Part shown: one piece after another, positions 51,597-64,000 of the stretch | Layout: each line of letters starts with the position of its first letter | How positions within the stretch are numbered: the stretch's first letter is position 1 | Source of the DNA: Sapria himalayana | Lineage: Eukaryota; Streptophyta; Magnoliopsida; Malpighiales; Rafflesiaceae | Length of the DNA stretch: 64,000 nucleotides | Reading direction: 5' to 3' | Assembly (NCBI GenBank): GCA_029783825.1 | Contig: JAREIK010005987.1 | Span: forward strand, 62,001-126,000 | Translations under genes and position numbers: made by a program | The notes under the pieces: generated by a model | The model's input: only the letters and a program-made list of their open reading frames with translations | Databases searched by the model: none | Told to the model about the DNA's origin: nothing

Positions 51597-54262
51597 GACA
51601 TATAGACATATGGACAAATAGTTATTTATGTTGATAAGAAGAATGACAAATAGATAAATAGGCAAAAAGTTAGATAGATACAGAGTTAAACTGATAGGTA
51701 TATTGATGCATAAATATATAGAAAGATACACAAATAAACATATCGACAAAATGATAGATAGATTGTTGAATAATAGACTAATGGAAAAAAACACATATAT
51801 ATAGTTAGATAGATATATAGATTGATTGATAAATATATAGATAGATAGATAAATAGATAGATAGTTATATAGATAAATTTCTTGATAGATAGATGTAGAG
51901 AATGAAAGGTAGATTGATAGATAGACATATTGATAGATAAATAGATAGACATATAGAAATGTAGACATACAGATAGATAGATAGATAGACTAATAGATAG
52001 ATAGATAGATAGGCACATAGATAGATAGTTAGAAAGATAGAAAGATTGATAGATTGACAAATATAAAGATAAATAGATAGGTAGGTCGGTAGGTAGAGAG
52101 ATAGATAAATAAACAGACATATATATAGATATATAGATAGAATGATAGACAAATAAATAGATTTACATATAAATATATAGACAGATAGACAAATAGAATG
52201 AAATATAGATAGATAGATATATAGATAAATAGATAGACAGATAGATAGATATACAAATTGATAGATAGATAAATAGTCTGATTGATTGGTAGACTTATAG
52301 ATATATAGATATATATATATAGATAGACATGTATACAGATAGATAGATATGATGATAGACAAAAAATAGATAGATAGGTTGATTGATTGACAGATAGATT
52401 GATTGATAAATAGACATATTGACAAATAGACAAATAGACAGATAGAAAGATAGAGAGCTAAATAGATTGGTTGATTGATAAATAGATGGATATATAGATA
52501 AATAGATAGATAGACAGATAGAATGTTACATATACTGAAAAATAGATAGATAGATAAATAGATAGACAGATATATAGATAGACAAACAGACATATATATA
52601 TATAGAAAGATAGATAGATAAATAGATTGATAGATTGACTGATATAGACACATTGACATAAAGATAGACATATAGACAAATAGACAAATAGACTTATAGA
52701 CATATAGATAGTTAGATAAATAGACAAATAGACAAGTAGACATGTAGAAAAGTAGACATGTAGATAGTAAAAAATTTTGATAGGTAAATAGGTAGGCAGG
52801 TATCAGGTAGAAAAGTAGACATGTAGATAGTTAGATATATAGACAAATATAGAAATAGATAGATAGATAGATAGAGTGATAAACAAATAGATAGATAGTT
52901 ATATAGATATACATATATACATATAGATAAATAGACATATTGATACAAAGCTAGAAATATAGAAAGATAGAAAGGTAGAAAGATAGATAGAAATATAGAT
53001 AGAAAGATAGAAACATAAATAGTCAGATAATAGATGAATAGATATTCAAATAGATATATAGATACAAAGATAGACAGCTATACATATTAACAAATAATCA
53101 TATAGACAAATAGATAGATAGATAGACAGACAAATAGATAGATATATAGATTGATTAACAGATAGATAGATAACCTGATAGTCTGATAGACAAAAATATA
53201 GATAGATAGATAGACTTATAAAGAGATAGTTAGATAGATAGATCGATAGATAGAGAAATAGATAGAAAAATAGAAAGGCAAACAGATAGATTGATAAATA
53301 CATAGATTGAAAATATAAAGGTAGATATATAGAAAAATAGACAAATACACAAATAGATATATAGATAGATATAAAGATAGACAGTCAATAGTTAGACAGA
53401 TGAATAGATAAACTGATACATAGATAGATAGATTGATACAAAGATAATTAGATAAATAAACAGACAGATAGACCAGATAGATAGATAGATAGATAGACAG
53501 ATAGACATTTATATAAATATAAAGATAGATAAATATATAGATAGACATATAGACTGATAAACATATAGATAGATAGACATATATATAGATAGATAGATAT
53601 GTATATAGATAGAAAGATAGACATATAGATAGATAGATATACAAATAGATATATTGATATTTAAACAAATAGACCATATAGACAGACAGATAGAAAGAGA
53701 TAAATATATAGATAGATAGACAGGCAGATATATGTACAGATAGACAAATAGACAAATAGACATAATTATAGATATACAGATAGACAGATAGATAGATAGA
53801 CATATAGACATATAGACATACAGACAGATAGATAGATAGATAGACATATAGACAAATAAACAGACAGATAGACAAATACACAAATAGATAGATAGATTAA
53901 TAAATAAAAAGTAATAAAGAAAGAAAGATAGATAGATAATTAGGTAGAAAGATAGATACAAAGATACAAAGATACAAAGATAGGAAGAATTAAATAAAGA
54001 AACATAGAAAGAAAAAAAACAAAATAAATAAAAAGATAGATAAATAGATAGATAGATAGATACATAGATTGATTGATTAATTTATATATAGTTAGATAGT
54101 TAGATAGATAGATACATAAATAGATAAATAAAGAGATATATAGATTCTTAGATAGGTTGATAGATCATTATATAGATAGATAAACAGATAGATAGATAGA
54201 TAAATAGATAGATAGATAAATAGATAGATAGATATATAGACAGAAAGATAGATAAATACATA
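50190..54262 (+). repeat. Degenerate GATA tetranucleotide array, block D
   Basis: GATA array with GACA, AATA and GAAA variants, GATA on the + strand. It contains (TA)n at 50851-50887, 51298-51312 and 51563-51592, and gatacaaa octamers at 53955-53985. It ends at acata (54262) where the next CACTA element starts. Confidence 0.96.
51361..52000 (+). repeat. 459-bp offset duplication in the GATA array
   Basis: 51361-51550 is repeated at 51820-51995 almost exactly: both have gattgattgataaatatatag, tagttatatagataaatttc, ttgatagatagat, gagaatgaaaggtagattg and catatagaaatgtagacata. Copy 2 lacks a few tetramers. The low divergence points to a recent segmental duplication. Confidence 0.88.
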
Positions 54263-54680
54263 CACTACAAAAAATGTCTATTAAGCTAGTAAAATTTAGC
54301 TAGGGATAAATTCCCTAGCTAATTAGCAAGGGATAAACTAGGAAATAACCAGGGATATTTGACATTACTTTAAATTAAAATTTTGCGATGGATTAGTGAT
54401 GAATTAGCATCGAAAATCTTTGAATGAAAATTTTTAGTCACAAAAATATTTGTAGATATTCACGCAAAGAAAAATGGGAACTTTATCGACGTATTTAGCT
54501 ACAGTAATTCCTTTGTTAATTAAAATGAGACAAAATCTATCGCTAAATAATTATTTAAATTTATATTTTTTAGATTTTATATATAATTGAAAGCGATAAT
54601 TCCTTAAATGTTTATTTTCTCAAAATATATGCATTAAGCTAGGGATTTTTTCTAGCTATTTGGGCTAGTGATAATTTCGA
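54263..54680 (+). repeat. E3 left terminus and subterminal repeats
   Basis: CACTACAAAAAAT-type end with ttagctaggga and ttccctagctaattagc close by, then more scattered ttagcta, gcgatgg and tcgctaa words to about 54680. The terminal repeat has decayed at position 9 (G to A) compared with CACTACAAGAAAAAT. Confidence 0.85.
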
Positions 54681-56560
54681 TCACTAATATTTAATGATAT
54701 TTTTAAGCATTATTTATTTTAATATTTTATATAATTTTTTATATTAAAGATATGTCATTGTCTATAGATGAGCGATCCTTAAAAGACATAATCTCCTCAT
54801 ATAATAATAAAAATATGAAATTATAAATATAAAAGTTAATAAATATACAAATAAAAATAAAAATTTACATTAAATATGACTAAAATAACTATTTTTTTAT
54901 TCTAACTTTATTAAAAAGTTATACTTAATTTTTTTTGAAATATTTATTCATGATATTTAAATATTTATATTAAAAAATAATATATAATTTATTAATTTAT
55001 AATATTTTTTAAAATATCTTAATTAATAAATAAACATAAATACAAATTACTACGAATAAAAAACTAAAATAAACAAATGTTTTATTAAATTAAAAAATTT
55101 ATAAAAATATATGAATAAATGAATAAACAAGTAAATATTTATTAAAATAAAAGTAAAAAATAATATTTTTATTATTATATGAATTTTTTAAAACTAAAAT
55201 TACTAATAGATTTGAAATTTTGAATTATAAAAAAATTTTCAAAATTTTCAAAATTTTCAAAATTTTCAAAATTTTCAAAATTTTCATAATATTTAAAAGA
55301 AAATAATTTGATATTTTTATATTAATACATAGATATTTTAATTAAATCAAAAAAATTTTGATGATATAAAAAATAAATATTTCACTGTGGTTATTAAATG
55401 AACACTTTAGATATTAAATATTATAATGACTAAAAGATTCAAATTTTATGCCTTTATAATTATTTCATGCCTTAATAATTATTTCATGCCTTAATATAAT
55501 CATATAAGTAAATTTTATGCAGATATATATATATGCACGTATGTATATATGAATACTTTATTATTATATAATATTATTTTATTTATTTATGAAATAATAT
55601 TATTTATGGTTAAATAAAAATCTATTTCATTTATTTTATTTAAATTATTTATTTTTTATAATTCTTGTTTACTCTTATATTTTTGTATCATATATTTACA
55701 TCTAGTTTAGTATTTATATATGGTTTCTTTGAAAAACAAAATGCTAAGGCATTAAGTACTTAACATTTTTTCTATCTTTAAATGACGAAGATATGATAAA
55801 CAAATGAGACTATGGGAGCAACCTACAAAATCTACCTCTTCTTGTTGCCAGGTAATATTATCATTTTTCTTCTCATTTGGAATACTATATACATATCTCT
55901 GTCTCTCTCAATTTGATTACCACTGGCTGATTTTTGTTTTTACAGAATATTCGAGTATTTTCCTTCATTGTTCTTCTATTTTCATATTACTTATTAGATT
56001 TTGATGCTACACCATTTATGAAACAATAAATGGTTAGTGTAAACTTTGTTCTTTTATTGTTTAAATTTTAGGTTTTTATTGATTTCAAATACTAAATGTT
56101 TGCATATTATTTTCTCCTTCTGTAACTTATGAAAATAAATAATGCTTGATGCTTTCTGCTTCCGCAACTTTCATAAAATATATACTTAATGCTTATGAGT
56201 TCTATTTTTGTTGTCTCTAAAATTATTATAAACAAATAACATTATATATAAAACTTTTATGCATTTATTTAATTGTATGACATTATATATAAATGTCTAT
56301 ACTTTAATATATATTAATGTATTACATTATATATAAACACTAATATGTTTATATAAACATATAATGTTATATATAAATATTTATACATATGTATTAATGT
56401 TTATAAATATTTATATAACATTTACATAAACCTATCCATTTATTTAATTTTTTATTTATCAATTATATAACATATAAATTGTTTATACATTTTTGTAAAC
56501 ATTTAAATGACATTTTAATTTTTATTTAAATATATAATATTTATAATGTTTATATAATGT
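54681..56560 (+). other. E3 5' region, no gene recognised
   Basis: 54730-54800 (gtctatagatgagcgatcct) and 55190-55400 match the 5' region of E2. A nine-base unit aaaattttc is repeated six times at 55232-55285 and is absent from E2, so it is a local expansion. A 66-codon + frame at 55804-56004 contains a potential splice donor (ccag|gtaatatt, 55853) and may be an untranslated or unknown exon. Confidence 0.6.
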
Positions 56561-56699
56561 GATATATATACACTATATAAAATTTATAAAAGTGTTACAT
56601 ATATATAATTATATATAAATAACATTTAAAAAAATATTGTAAACACAAATATTATATCTAAACACTTTTATAATTATATAATCATATGCCTATATAAAA

Positions 56700-57440
56700 A
56701 AGTATTTATAACTATATTTATAATTATGTAAACTATTTTTATAACCATATTTATAACTATACATAACTATTTTTTTAACTATATAATAATTTATAAATAT
56801 ATGCATAATTCTATACACCAATATTTCTAACAAAATATACAATATGTATAATAATATATAGCTATATATAATTGTATTTTACTAAATGTATTACTATAAA
56901 AACATTATATATAATTATATCTTTAACTACATACATATTTATAACTATATGTGTATAACTATATATAAATATTTGTATAACTATGTAACACTCTATATAA
57001 TTAAATATAACTATATTTGTATCTATATATACATATATGTATTCATATAATAAAATCTTAATATTTGTTTATAGCATTGTATATATTTATGTAAAACTAC
57101 TTATAACTACTTGTAAGAATATATCTATATATAACTATATGTTTAACTATATATAACTCTATTTTTAACTATATATAATATAGTTATAAGAACATATAAC
57201 TATAAATAATTGTATTTGACTAAATGTATAACTAAAATAACATTATGCAAAATAATATTTAAATATATATACCTATATTTATAATTATAAGTATAACTAT
57301 ATGTATAACCACATATAAGTATATTTATAATTACTGTATAACAACATACATCATTATGTTTAACTATGTGTATAACTATTTATATATTTTTGTGTAACTA
57401 TATAAAACTCTAAATAATTATAATATAACTATATGAGGCA
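56700..57440 (+). repeat. TAACTATA-type satellite within E3
   Basis: Diverged copies of the satellite found at 18362-19253 and 38030-38905, with shared words such as aacatataactataaataattgta (57191), tataactatatataaatatttgtataactat (56960) and ataaccacatataa (57305). It lies between the 5' region and TNP2, as in E2. Confidence 0.8.
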
Positions 57441-57589
57441 TGATTTTTTTTCCTGACAATTTTTTTGTAGCTTGTGGAGATGGAACTTACAACCTCCAAG
57501 GAGGCTCACATTTATCTCAAGAATTAGTTTATTGAGCCATTGGTTTTTGATGTGTAAATATATATACATATTCATTTAATTGATGTTTA

Positions 57590-57620
<31 letters not shown>

Positions 57621-59137
57621 GTTTTTATATATAAAAATAAAATATATATTGTTTTTTGTGGGTATATATATATATTTTATTGAACACATGTGGAATAATT
57701 TTAAAAAATATTGATTAATATCCAAGATCAGTTAAATTCATTAAAAAAACTGAGACATGAATATTAACAAACATATCAAGTATCATTGAACTTAATTGAA
57801 TTTTAATTTAAACTATTTATTCATATTAAAATATTTGTTACATTTAAAAAAAAATTGTAATAAATCAAATTAAATATAATTCATCAATATATATATGGGA
57901 TACATTTGTGTATCATCAGAATGCATCAAAATACTTTGTTTTTGTTATTCTAATTGAATTTTGATTATTATCAAACATTATTACTAATAAATGAGAATTG
58001 TTAAAATATTATCATATGCTTTTTAAATAATTATTGTAAAGCATTGAAATACAACAATAATATATTTTTTTATAGTCCTCAATTAAAATTAAATAATATT
58101 TAACATTTTTATTTTGAGTGTCGACAAGATCATTATAACTGCTAAGGATTTGTTTTGATTTTGCTGTTTGTTATTTTGAAATTCTTCTTCTACCTTAACT
58201 ATTATAATATATTGCATTTTCCATGGAAATTAAATAGTTGATATTTGTAAGTGAATGTTATCGTGTAAAGTGAAGTTATTACCACAAGTAAATATATGAC
58301 CGAAGTTTCTCCTCATGCACACAATTTTAATCTTGAAGTTAATAGTAAATCATTACAAGTACTAAAATCATTAATCACAAGTATATAAGTGATGGTTATA
58401 TCAATAATTTTTGCTAAATTAATAATTTCTCATCCTTCATATTTATTAGGTATTAATTGAGGCGTATGTAAGTTTTAATTTCCAAACTATCCTTTGATTG
58501 CAGTTTTCCACAAATAATATTAATATTAATGATATGTAATTTTTTGTCTAATTAGTTTAAATTTGTAAGGCTAGGAATCTGTAATTGTAGCTTGCTTCAT
58601 ATCTATGTTTTCTAGTGGAACACTTTGTATGATATGTTTTCAATTCCAAATATGTTTTTGTACATGTCTTAATTCTTCATTAATTCATTAGCCAAGAGTT
58701 CTTGAAATTAGATATCAATTCCATTAATTTATTCTTTTTTTATATTCAAAGATGGAGTAGAATCACAGTAAAAATTATGCTATTTGATCATCATTGAGGT
58801 GTGAGAAGCTTACTCCTACAAATATTCAATTTATTTATTTTTTGCTTTCCTTTCTTGTCTATTCACATATTTTTTGCTTTCCTTTCTTGTCTATTCACAT
58901 ATTTTTCTCCCATCATCTAGTAATAGCGTGATATCTATTAATCTTTGCCATTCTAAAAAAATGCATTATCTATTAATGCAGATTCTACAAATGCATAGCC
59001 TCGATATTCACAATATTTAATCTTTAAATAATCATCTATAAGTAATTTTATTTAATAAGTAGTATATTTTGAAGTAATTATATGTTTCATTCAAAATAAT
59101 GATTGAGCATTATTCTTTGTAAATAAAACATGGCAAA
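57441..59137. other. E3 unassigned region upstream of TNP2
   Basis: 57470-57560 (ttttttgtag followed by cttgtggagatggaac) looks like an intron end and exon but gives no recognised product. A 30-bp sequence is duplicated in tandem at 58841-58870 and 58873-58902. From 58900 to 59137 the sequence matches 39500-39735 of E2 (aagtaattttattt, gattgagcattatt, tgtaaataaaaca), the 5' flank of TNP2. Confidence 0.6.
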
Positions 59138-62100
59138 ATGAATTCAGATCATCAGTGGATGAACAAAAGGTTTATGACTGGAATTTTGAATCAAGAATTT
59201 TTGAGTGAGCTTGAAACTTTCATGAACTTTGTGTGTAGTCAATTGAAATGGATTGATGGAGAAAAAAATTAAGTGTCCATGTAATAACCGCAAGTGTCAG
59301 AATATTTTTTTATGATGTAAACACTATAAGATACCATTTCACTAAATATTGATTAGTACCAAATTATTTTGTTTGGATTTATCATGGGGAAAGTACAATG
59401 GCTCTTAACATTGACCAAAATAAGGATATTGAATCATTTTCATGTTGTGAAGAAACATCAAACACATACCTTAGAATGTTCATGAAAACTACTGGCGCTT
59501 GCTTCAATATAGATTACATGGATGAACCACCAAATCCTAAAGCTCAAAAATTTTATGAAATGCTTAAAGTTGTAGATAATCAGTTGTGGCCTCATTGTAA
59601 AACACATTCGCAATTGTCATCTGTGGCTCGACTAATGACCATGAAGTCAAAAATCATATGTTTGAGAAATTATTTGATCAGGTAACAGAACTAATGAAAG
59701 AGATTATTCCGAATAATAATTTTGTCACGAACAACTTTTACAAAACTAAGAAGTTACTATGAGGTATGGGTCTATCAGTGAAAAAATTGTTGTTCCCAAT
59801 GGATGTATGTTATATTGAGGTGGTGATAGTAATTTAATTAGCAGTAAGTTTTGTGATCATTTTCAGTTTAAGAAGTTACCTTGTATTGAAGATATGAGAC
59901 AAAAGATGAAAGTTGCATTAAAGAAGATGTTATACTTTCCTATAATTCCTTGATTACAGAGACTATATGCATCAAATGCTACGGCAAATGATATGATGTG
60001 GCATTTTGAGCTTGAGGTTGAAGAAGGTTTGATTCGTCATCCATTAGATTCAATTGCTTGTGAGATTTGGTATCGGCATTGATGGATTTCAATCATTTGG
60101 CCAATCTAGACAATACTATTCAACATGACTAGTGATAGTGACACCTTATAATTTTCCTTCATGGTTGTGTATGAAGGAGTAATATATGTTTTTGTCAATA
60201 TTGGTTTCATAGCCAAAAAATCTGAAAGACATGTTGGATGTTTTCTTACAGACCCATATAGTAGTGTTAAATAATTTGTGGGATGTTGGTGTGAATACAT
60301 ATGACATCTCAAAGAAGCAAAATTTTATTATGCGGGCGACCCTTATGTGGATGGTAAGTGACTTTTTTTAATATTCAATGTTGTCTGATTGGAGTACTGT
60401 AGGATGATATGAATGTTCATATTGCATGAAAAATTCAGATGCATTTACCCTCAAATTAAGTGGTAAATAGTTATGGTTTGATAATCATCATAAGTTTCTA
60501 CATACGAATCATTCATTCCATAGAAATAAAAATGCATTTCAAAAAAAATAAAATATTGATGATAATTGCATTAGCGGTTAGTTCAGGAGATAAAATTTTG
60601 ACAGAGATTCAGAGTTTGGGTCTAAAGAATGTGACTAAAAAGGATACTATTAGAACTAATAGACCAATATGCAATATATTTGGATGGAGGAAATGCAGTA
60701 CTTTTTGGGATGTGCCTTATTGGAAGTTCAATTTAATTCATCATAACTTGGATGTAATGAATATTGAAAAAAATGTTTTTGACAATGTTTTCAACACTCT
60801 CCTTAATATAGATGGAAAATAAAATACACTTTAAAATCAAGACAAGAATTGAATGATTAATATCAGCATCTTGAATTGAAACTTAACGAGACAACAAGAA
60901 AATTCTTTAAAGCTTGTTACACACTTGATAAGAAGGTAAGATAGATATTGTGTGAATGGGTTAAACATTTTAAATTTTCTGATATATATGTGTCAAATAT
61001 GGGTAGATGTGTGGATATAAAGAATTTTAAGTTATTTGGAATGAAAAGTCATAACTATCATGTATTTATGCATAGATTAATACCAATTGAATTCCATGAA
61101 TTACTTCCCCTAAGTGTTTGGAAGGTCCTTATAGAAGTTAGTTTTTCTACAAACAGCTAACTGCCACGACAATCAAAATAGATTACATGGTGAGGCTGGA
61201 GAATGACATACTAGTTATTCTTTGTAAGCTTGAATGTATATACTCACCGAGCTTTTTTGACTCAATGGAGCATTTTCATTTCATTTGGCATATGAAGCAA
61301 GGATAGCAAGGCCAGTACAATCTACAATATTGGTGGATGTATCCTTTTGACAGGTAAATACATATAAGTCGTTATGTTTTATTATTTCAAACATAAAGTA
61401 ATATTGTAATTTAATATAATTGAAACCTACCATTTTGGGTGTAGGTATCTTTGTAAATTGAAATTGAATATTAGAAACAAGGAAAAAGTTGAAAGTTCAA
61501 TTTGCAATGCATTATTTAGTAGAAGAAGCATCATCTTTTTGTTATTATTATTTTGATGATCATATTAATAAAAAGATTAGAAATGTGCCTCAAAATTATG
61601 AAGGTCATGTGTCGGTAGAAGATAATTGTATGGACAAGCTATCTATCTTCAAGCTCCCTAGAAGAGCATTTGGAAGAGCAAAGAAAGATGTATGACAAAT
61701 GAAGAGTACAAAGCAACCTGGAGCTATGTTTTACCTAATTGTGAAAAGGTCGCACCATATATCTAGTATATATACCCAAAATGGTTGCAGGTTTAATTAG
61801 TGTAATTTTTTCCTTAATTGGAATAATTAAAAAATGATATACAATTTCTTCGTCTATTTATATTTGTGCAGTATTTATGTTGAGCAGTTAAAAAAATAGG
61901 CAACAATAATTTCCAGCAATGAGGTCAATTATTTGTTATAACAGATTTTCTAAATTGGTTCAAAAACTATGTGAGAATTATTAAGCTTTAATTATTTGAA
62001 AATTTTAATTTATTAGTATTTTTTAGTTGTTAACATCATTTGTTTAATTTGAGCAACAGGTAAATGATCCTTCAATTGGAAATTCTAATATTTTCCTTTA

Positions 62101-62766
62101 GAATCTAAGTAAATGCTCATTTAGATATGTGAAAACCTATCCTGGGTATTTTGTCAATGGATATAAATTTTACACAATTGGGCATAGTTCTTCTAAAGCA
62201 ACAATGAATAATGGTGTATGCATTAATGGCTCAAATTATAGTGCAGATTAGATTGATTATTATGGTCAACTCACAAAAGTTATTGAGTTGGAGTATCCTC
62301 GACTTGAAAATATTAGGATTGTATTATTAAAGTGCGAGTGGTTTGATCCTACATGAAATTTGGGTACAAAGATTCATTCAGATTATAAGCTAATGAATAT
62401 TAACCATAAACACATATATAATCGATATGAGCCATTTATTATGGTAGTTCAGGCCACTCAAGTATATTATTATTATATCTAAGTTTATCTCGTGATAAGA
62501 GTGACTGGTGGATGATTTGCAAAATCAAAGCTCGATTAATTTTTGAAGTACTAACATCTCAAGATAGAAGTACAAACTTAGCTATTGCACTGGTATTCCA
62601 AGAAGATGATATAAATAATATTATGACAATGCATGTAGATGAAAACCTAGAAAATTTATGTGACTCAAATAGTGGCATAATAGAAATTGAAGATGATCAA
62701 TTTCTATCTGAAGAAGAGCTGGAACGTCCATCAGAATTAGATGAAATCAGAAGATCCATTGGATGA
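59138..62766 (+). pseudogene. CACTA TNP2 transposase, decayed (E3)
   Basis: ATG at 59138 followed by MNSDHQWMNKRF. Same block order as the E2 copy: LETFMNFVCSQ; WPHCKTHSQLSSVARLMTMKS (complete here, rearranged in E2); IDGFQSFG; FWDVPYWKFNLIHHNLDVMN + IEKN; VFMHRLIPIEFHELLPLSVW and VEEASSFCYYYFDDH (DUF4218-like); GYFVNGYKF, DYYGQL, VIELEYPRLENIRIVLLKCE and FDPT (DUF4216-like); acidic tail (FLSEEELERPSELDE). Introns 61354-61444, 61791-61871 and 61971-62059 correspond to those of E2. Damage: an extra A near 59265 shifts frame, about 50 bp are lost near 60062 just before the first catalytic block, and there are several stops. The MHIEK histidine context reads MNIEK here. Confidence 0.9.
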
Positions 62767-62931
62767 TGATAGTAATGCTGATAATTTAACATTTATGATT
62801 ATTTTATAATATTATACTATCAAACACTTTTTATATTTTGATGAAATCTTTTGGTGTGTATTATTCTTAGATGCATGGTTGTTCATCATATCTCTATTAT
62901 TTATTCTATGTTTTTATTTTTTGTATAATAG

Positions 62932-64000
62932 ATGGCATATAAATGACGTGGTCATTGCAGAGGTGGATGTGGACGTAGAAATGAATGAAATTCATCTTGT
63001 ATTTTACATCACATTACAAATTTAGTAGCATTAAATACCAACCATATCCAAACTTCAACATCATAATCACCATCTCCATTTCCATCCCCATCACCATCAT
63101 TGACACCTCTACCATCACCTTTTTTAGATATAAGCCCACCACTCATTGCCCTCTCTACACACACTTTTGATCCATTAGCTATTTCTACACCAGCATTTAT
63201 ACTGACAGTTCCCCCATTTACAACACCATCGACATCATCAAATACTGTGCCTTCCTCTACATTCAGTGCTAGGTTAGTAATTGAGATTGTGGTTGGAAGG
63301 TATATGAAACATGTAAATATTACTTGAATAAAATATAATGATGTTTCTTTTAGTGGGGTTTTATATATATTATTGATTTTCTTGTTTTAAAGTTATGTAT
63401 TTATTTGTATAGTTTTATTCCATATTACAAGTGTTCAGTTATAATTATAAAGTCTTTCAAAAAAAATGATCGATTCTAAAGCATTTTTGTGGAAGAAAGT
63501 TTTGGAATCGACAAGGGATTCTAATTTTAATGACTTTCAGGTAAAAATAATGAAATAAAAGTATTTAAATTATTTATCTAATTAGTTAACTAATATGTTG
63601 GTTATTATTCAAGCAATAAATAATAATGTCATTGTTATTAATATCAGTTTTTGGTGATTTTTCTATATGTAGAATTAGTGCACATGGGCACCCAAATTTG
63701 ATGGAACGATAAAGCTATTGTGGGAGAAGAAAGCTGCTCAATGGTATTTAGATTTTGTCTATAAATTGAAGAATCTAAAAGATAGGTCATATTTTATATC
63801 TGAGGATGACTGGCTTGAGTGTCTTAAGCATTGGGAGGAGCCAGATGTGAAAAAAAAATAAGAGATTGCTAGCAAAAATCGAGGGACTGAGTTAGCCATA
63901 CTCGGTACAGGAATGTCTCACCACACAATAGGGTCAAAGTCGAGCATTGAGCATGCTCGAGATTTTGTACAATTTTAAAGTTTAAAACATTTATATATTT
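62932..64000 (+). pseudogene. Transposase_24 second gene, decayed and cut by window end (E3)
   Basis: ATG at 62932. Exon 1 (62932-63299) gives a basic start with an early stop, then a serine/proline-rich linker (SPSPFPSPSPSLTPLP). Exon 2 (63413-63540) corresponds to the FNDFQ exon of E2. Exon 3 (63673-63966) has CTWAPKFDGTIKLLWEKKAA, QWYLDFVYKLKNLKDR, WEEPDVKKK, IASKNRGTE and HHTIGSKSSIEHARD, clear Transposase_24 signatures and better preserved in its last part than the E2 copy. A stop (taa) follows KKK. Later exons lie beyond the window. Confidence 0.87.

Larger units (their letters stand above)
54263..64000 (+). mobile_element. CACTA transposon, left 9.7 kb (E3), runs off the window
   Basis: Begins CACTACAAAAAATG inside the GATA array, followed by agctagggataaattccctagctaatt-type subterminal repeats, the conserved AT-rich 5' region, a TAACTATA satellite, and decayed TNP2 and Transposase_24 genes in the same order and orientation as the element at 33017-48680. 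The right end lies beyond 64000. Compared with that element it has a shorter interior (TNP2 starts 4.9 kb from the left end against 6.7 kb), without the foldback and the long CT tract. Confidence 0.9.

Noticed and set aside
1..54262. Sex-chromosome (Bkm-type) or centromere identity from the GATA array
   Set aside because: GATA arrays occur in both settings and elsewhere; nothing else in the window supports either one, so it stays a remark only.

Overview
This window is plant nuclear DNA, extremely AT-rich, with no intact host gene that I can support. The plant assignment rests on two structurally complete but decayed CACTA (En/Spm, CMC superfamily) DNA transposons carrying the plant-specific TNP2 plus Transposase_24 gene pair, a third CACTA-derived mosaic, and a fragment of a Ty1/copia gag. 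I cannot name the species.

Layout. (1) 1-16999, 28108-33016, 48681-48960 and about 50190-54262 are blocks of a degenerate GATA/GACA/AATA tetranucleotide array, always with GATA on the + strand. The most economical reading is one array of more than 26 kb broken up by transposon insertions. Inside it are higher-order duplications, octamer and 24-bp homogenised patches, and many (TA)n tracts. The many long tyrosine-leucine-serine-isoleucine reading frames on the - strand are a by-product of TATC repeats, not genes. (2) 17000-28107 is a mosaic. It starts with the reversed 3' end of a CACTA element, then holds AT-rich satellite-like repeats, a GC-rich trinucleotide tract with a 25-bp-arm palindrome, a CACTA 5' segment in the opposite orientation, and a copia gag fragment on the - strand next to the array. 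(3) 33017-48680 is a full-length 15.7-kb CACTA element (E2) with matching terminal inverted repeats and an AAT target duplication. (4) 48961-50190 is AT-rich DNA with direct and inverted copies of a 12-mer. (5) 54263 to the window end is the left 9.7 kb of a second CACTA element (E3) of the same family.

In both E2 and E3 the two transposon genes lie on the + strand: TNP2 (Transpos_assoc, TNP2, DUF4218 and DUF4216 blocks, three shared introns), then a proline-rich Transposase_24 protein in four or more exons. Both copies are broken by stops and frameshifts. E2 keeps its ends and might still be moved by a partner's transposase. Three features repeat across elements and are not explained by the standard CACTA plan: a roughly 485-bp TAACTATA-type tandem satellite; a module made of a GCA/GGC-rich trinucleotide tract, a palindrome and a conserved tail (tail seen four times, whole module duplicated in tandem in E2); and a roughly 300-bp fold-back at 37.34-37.64 kb.
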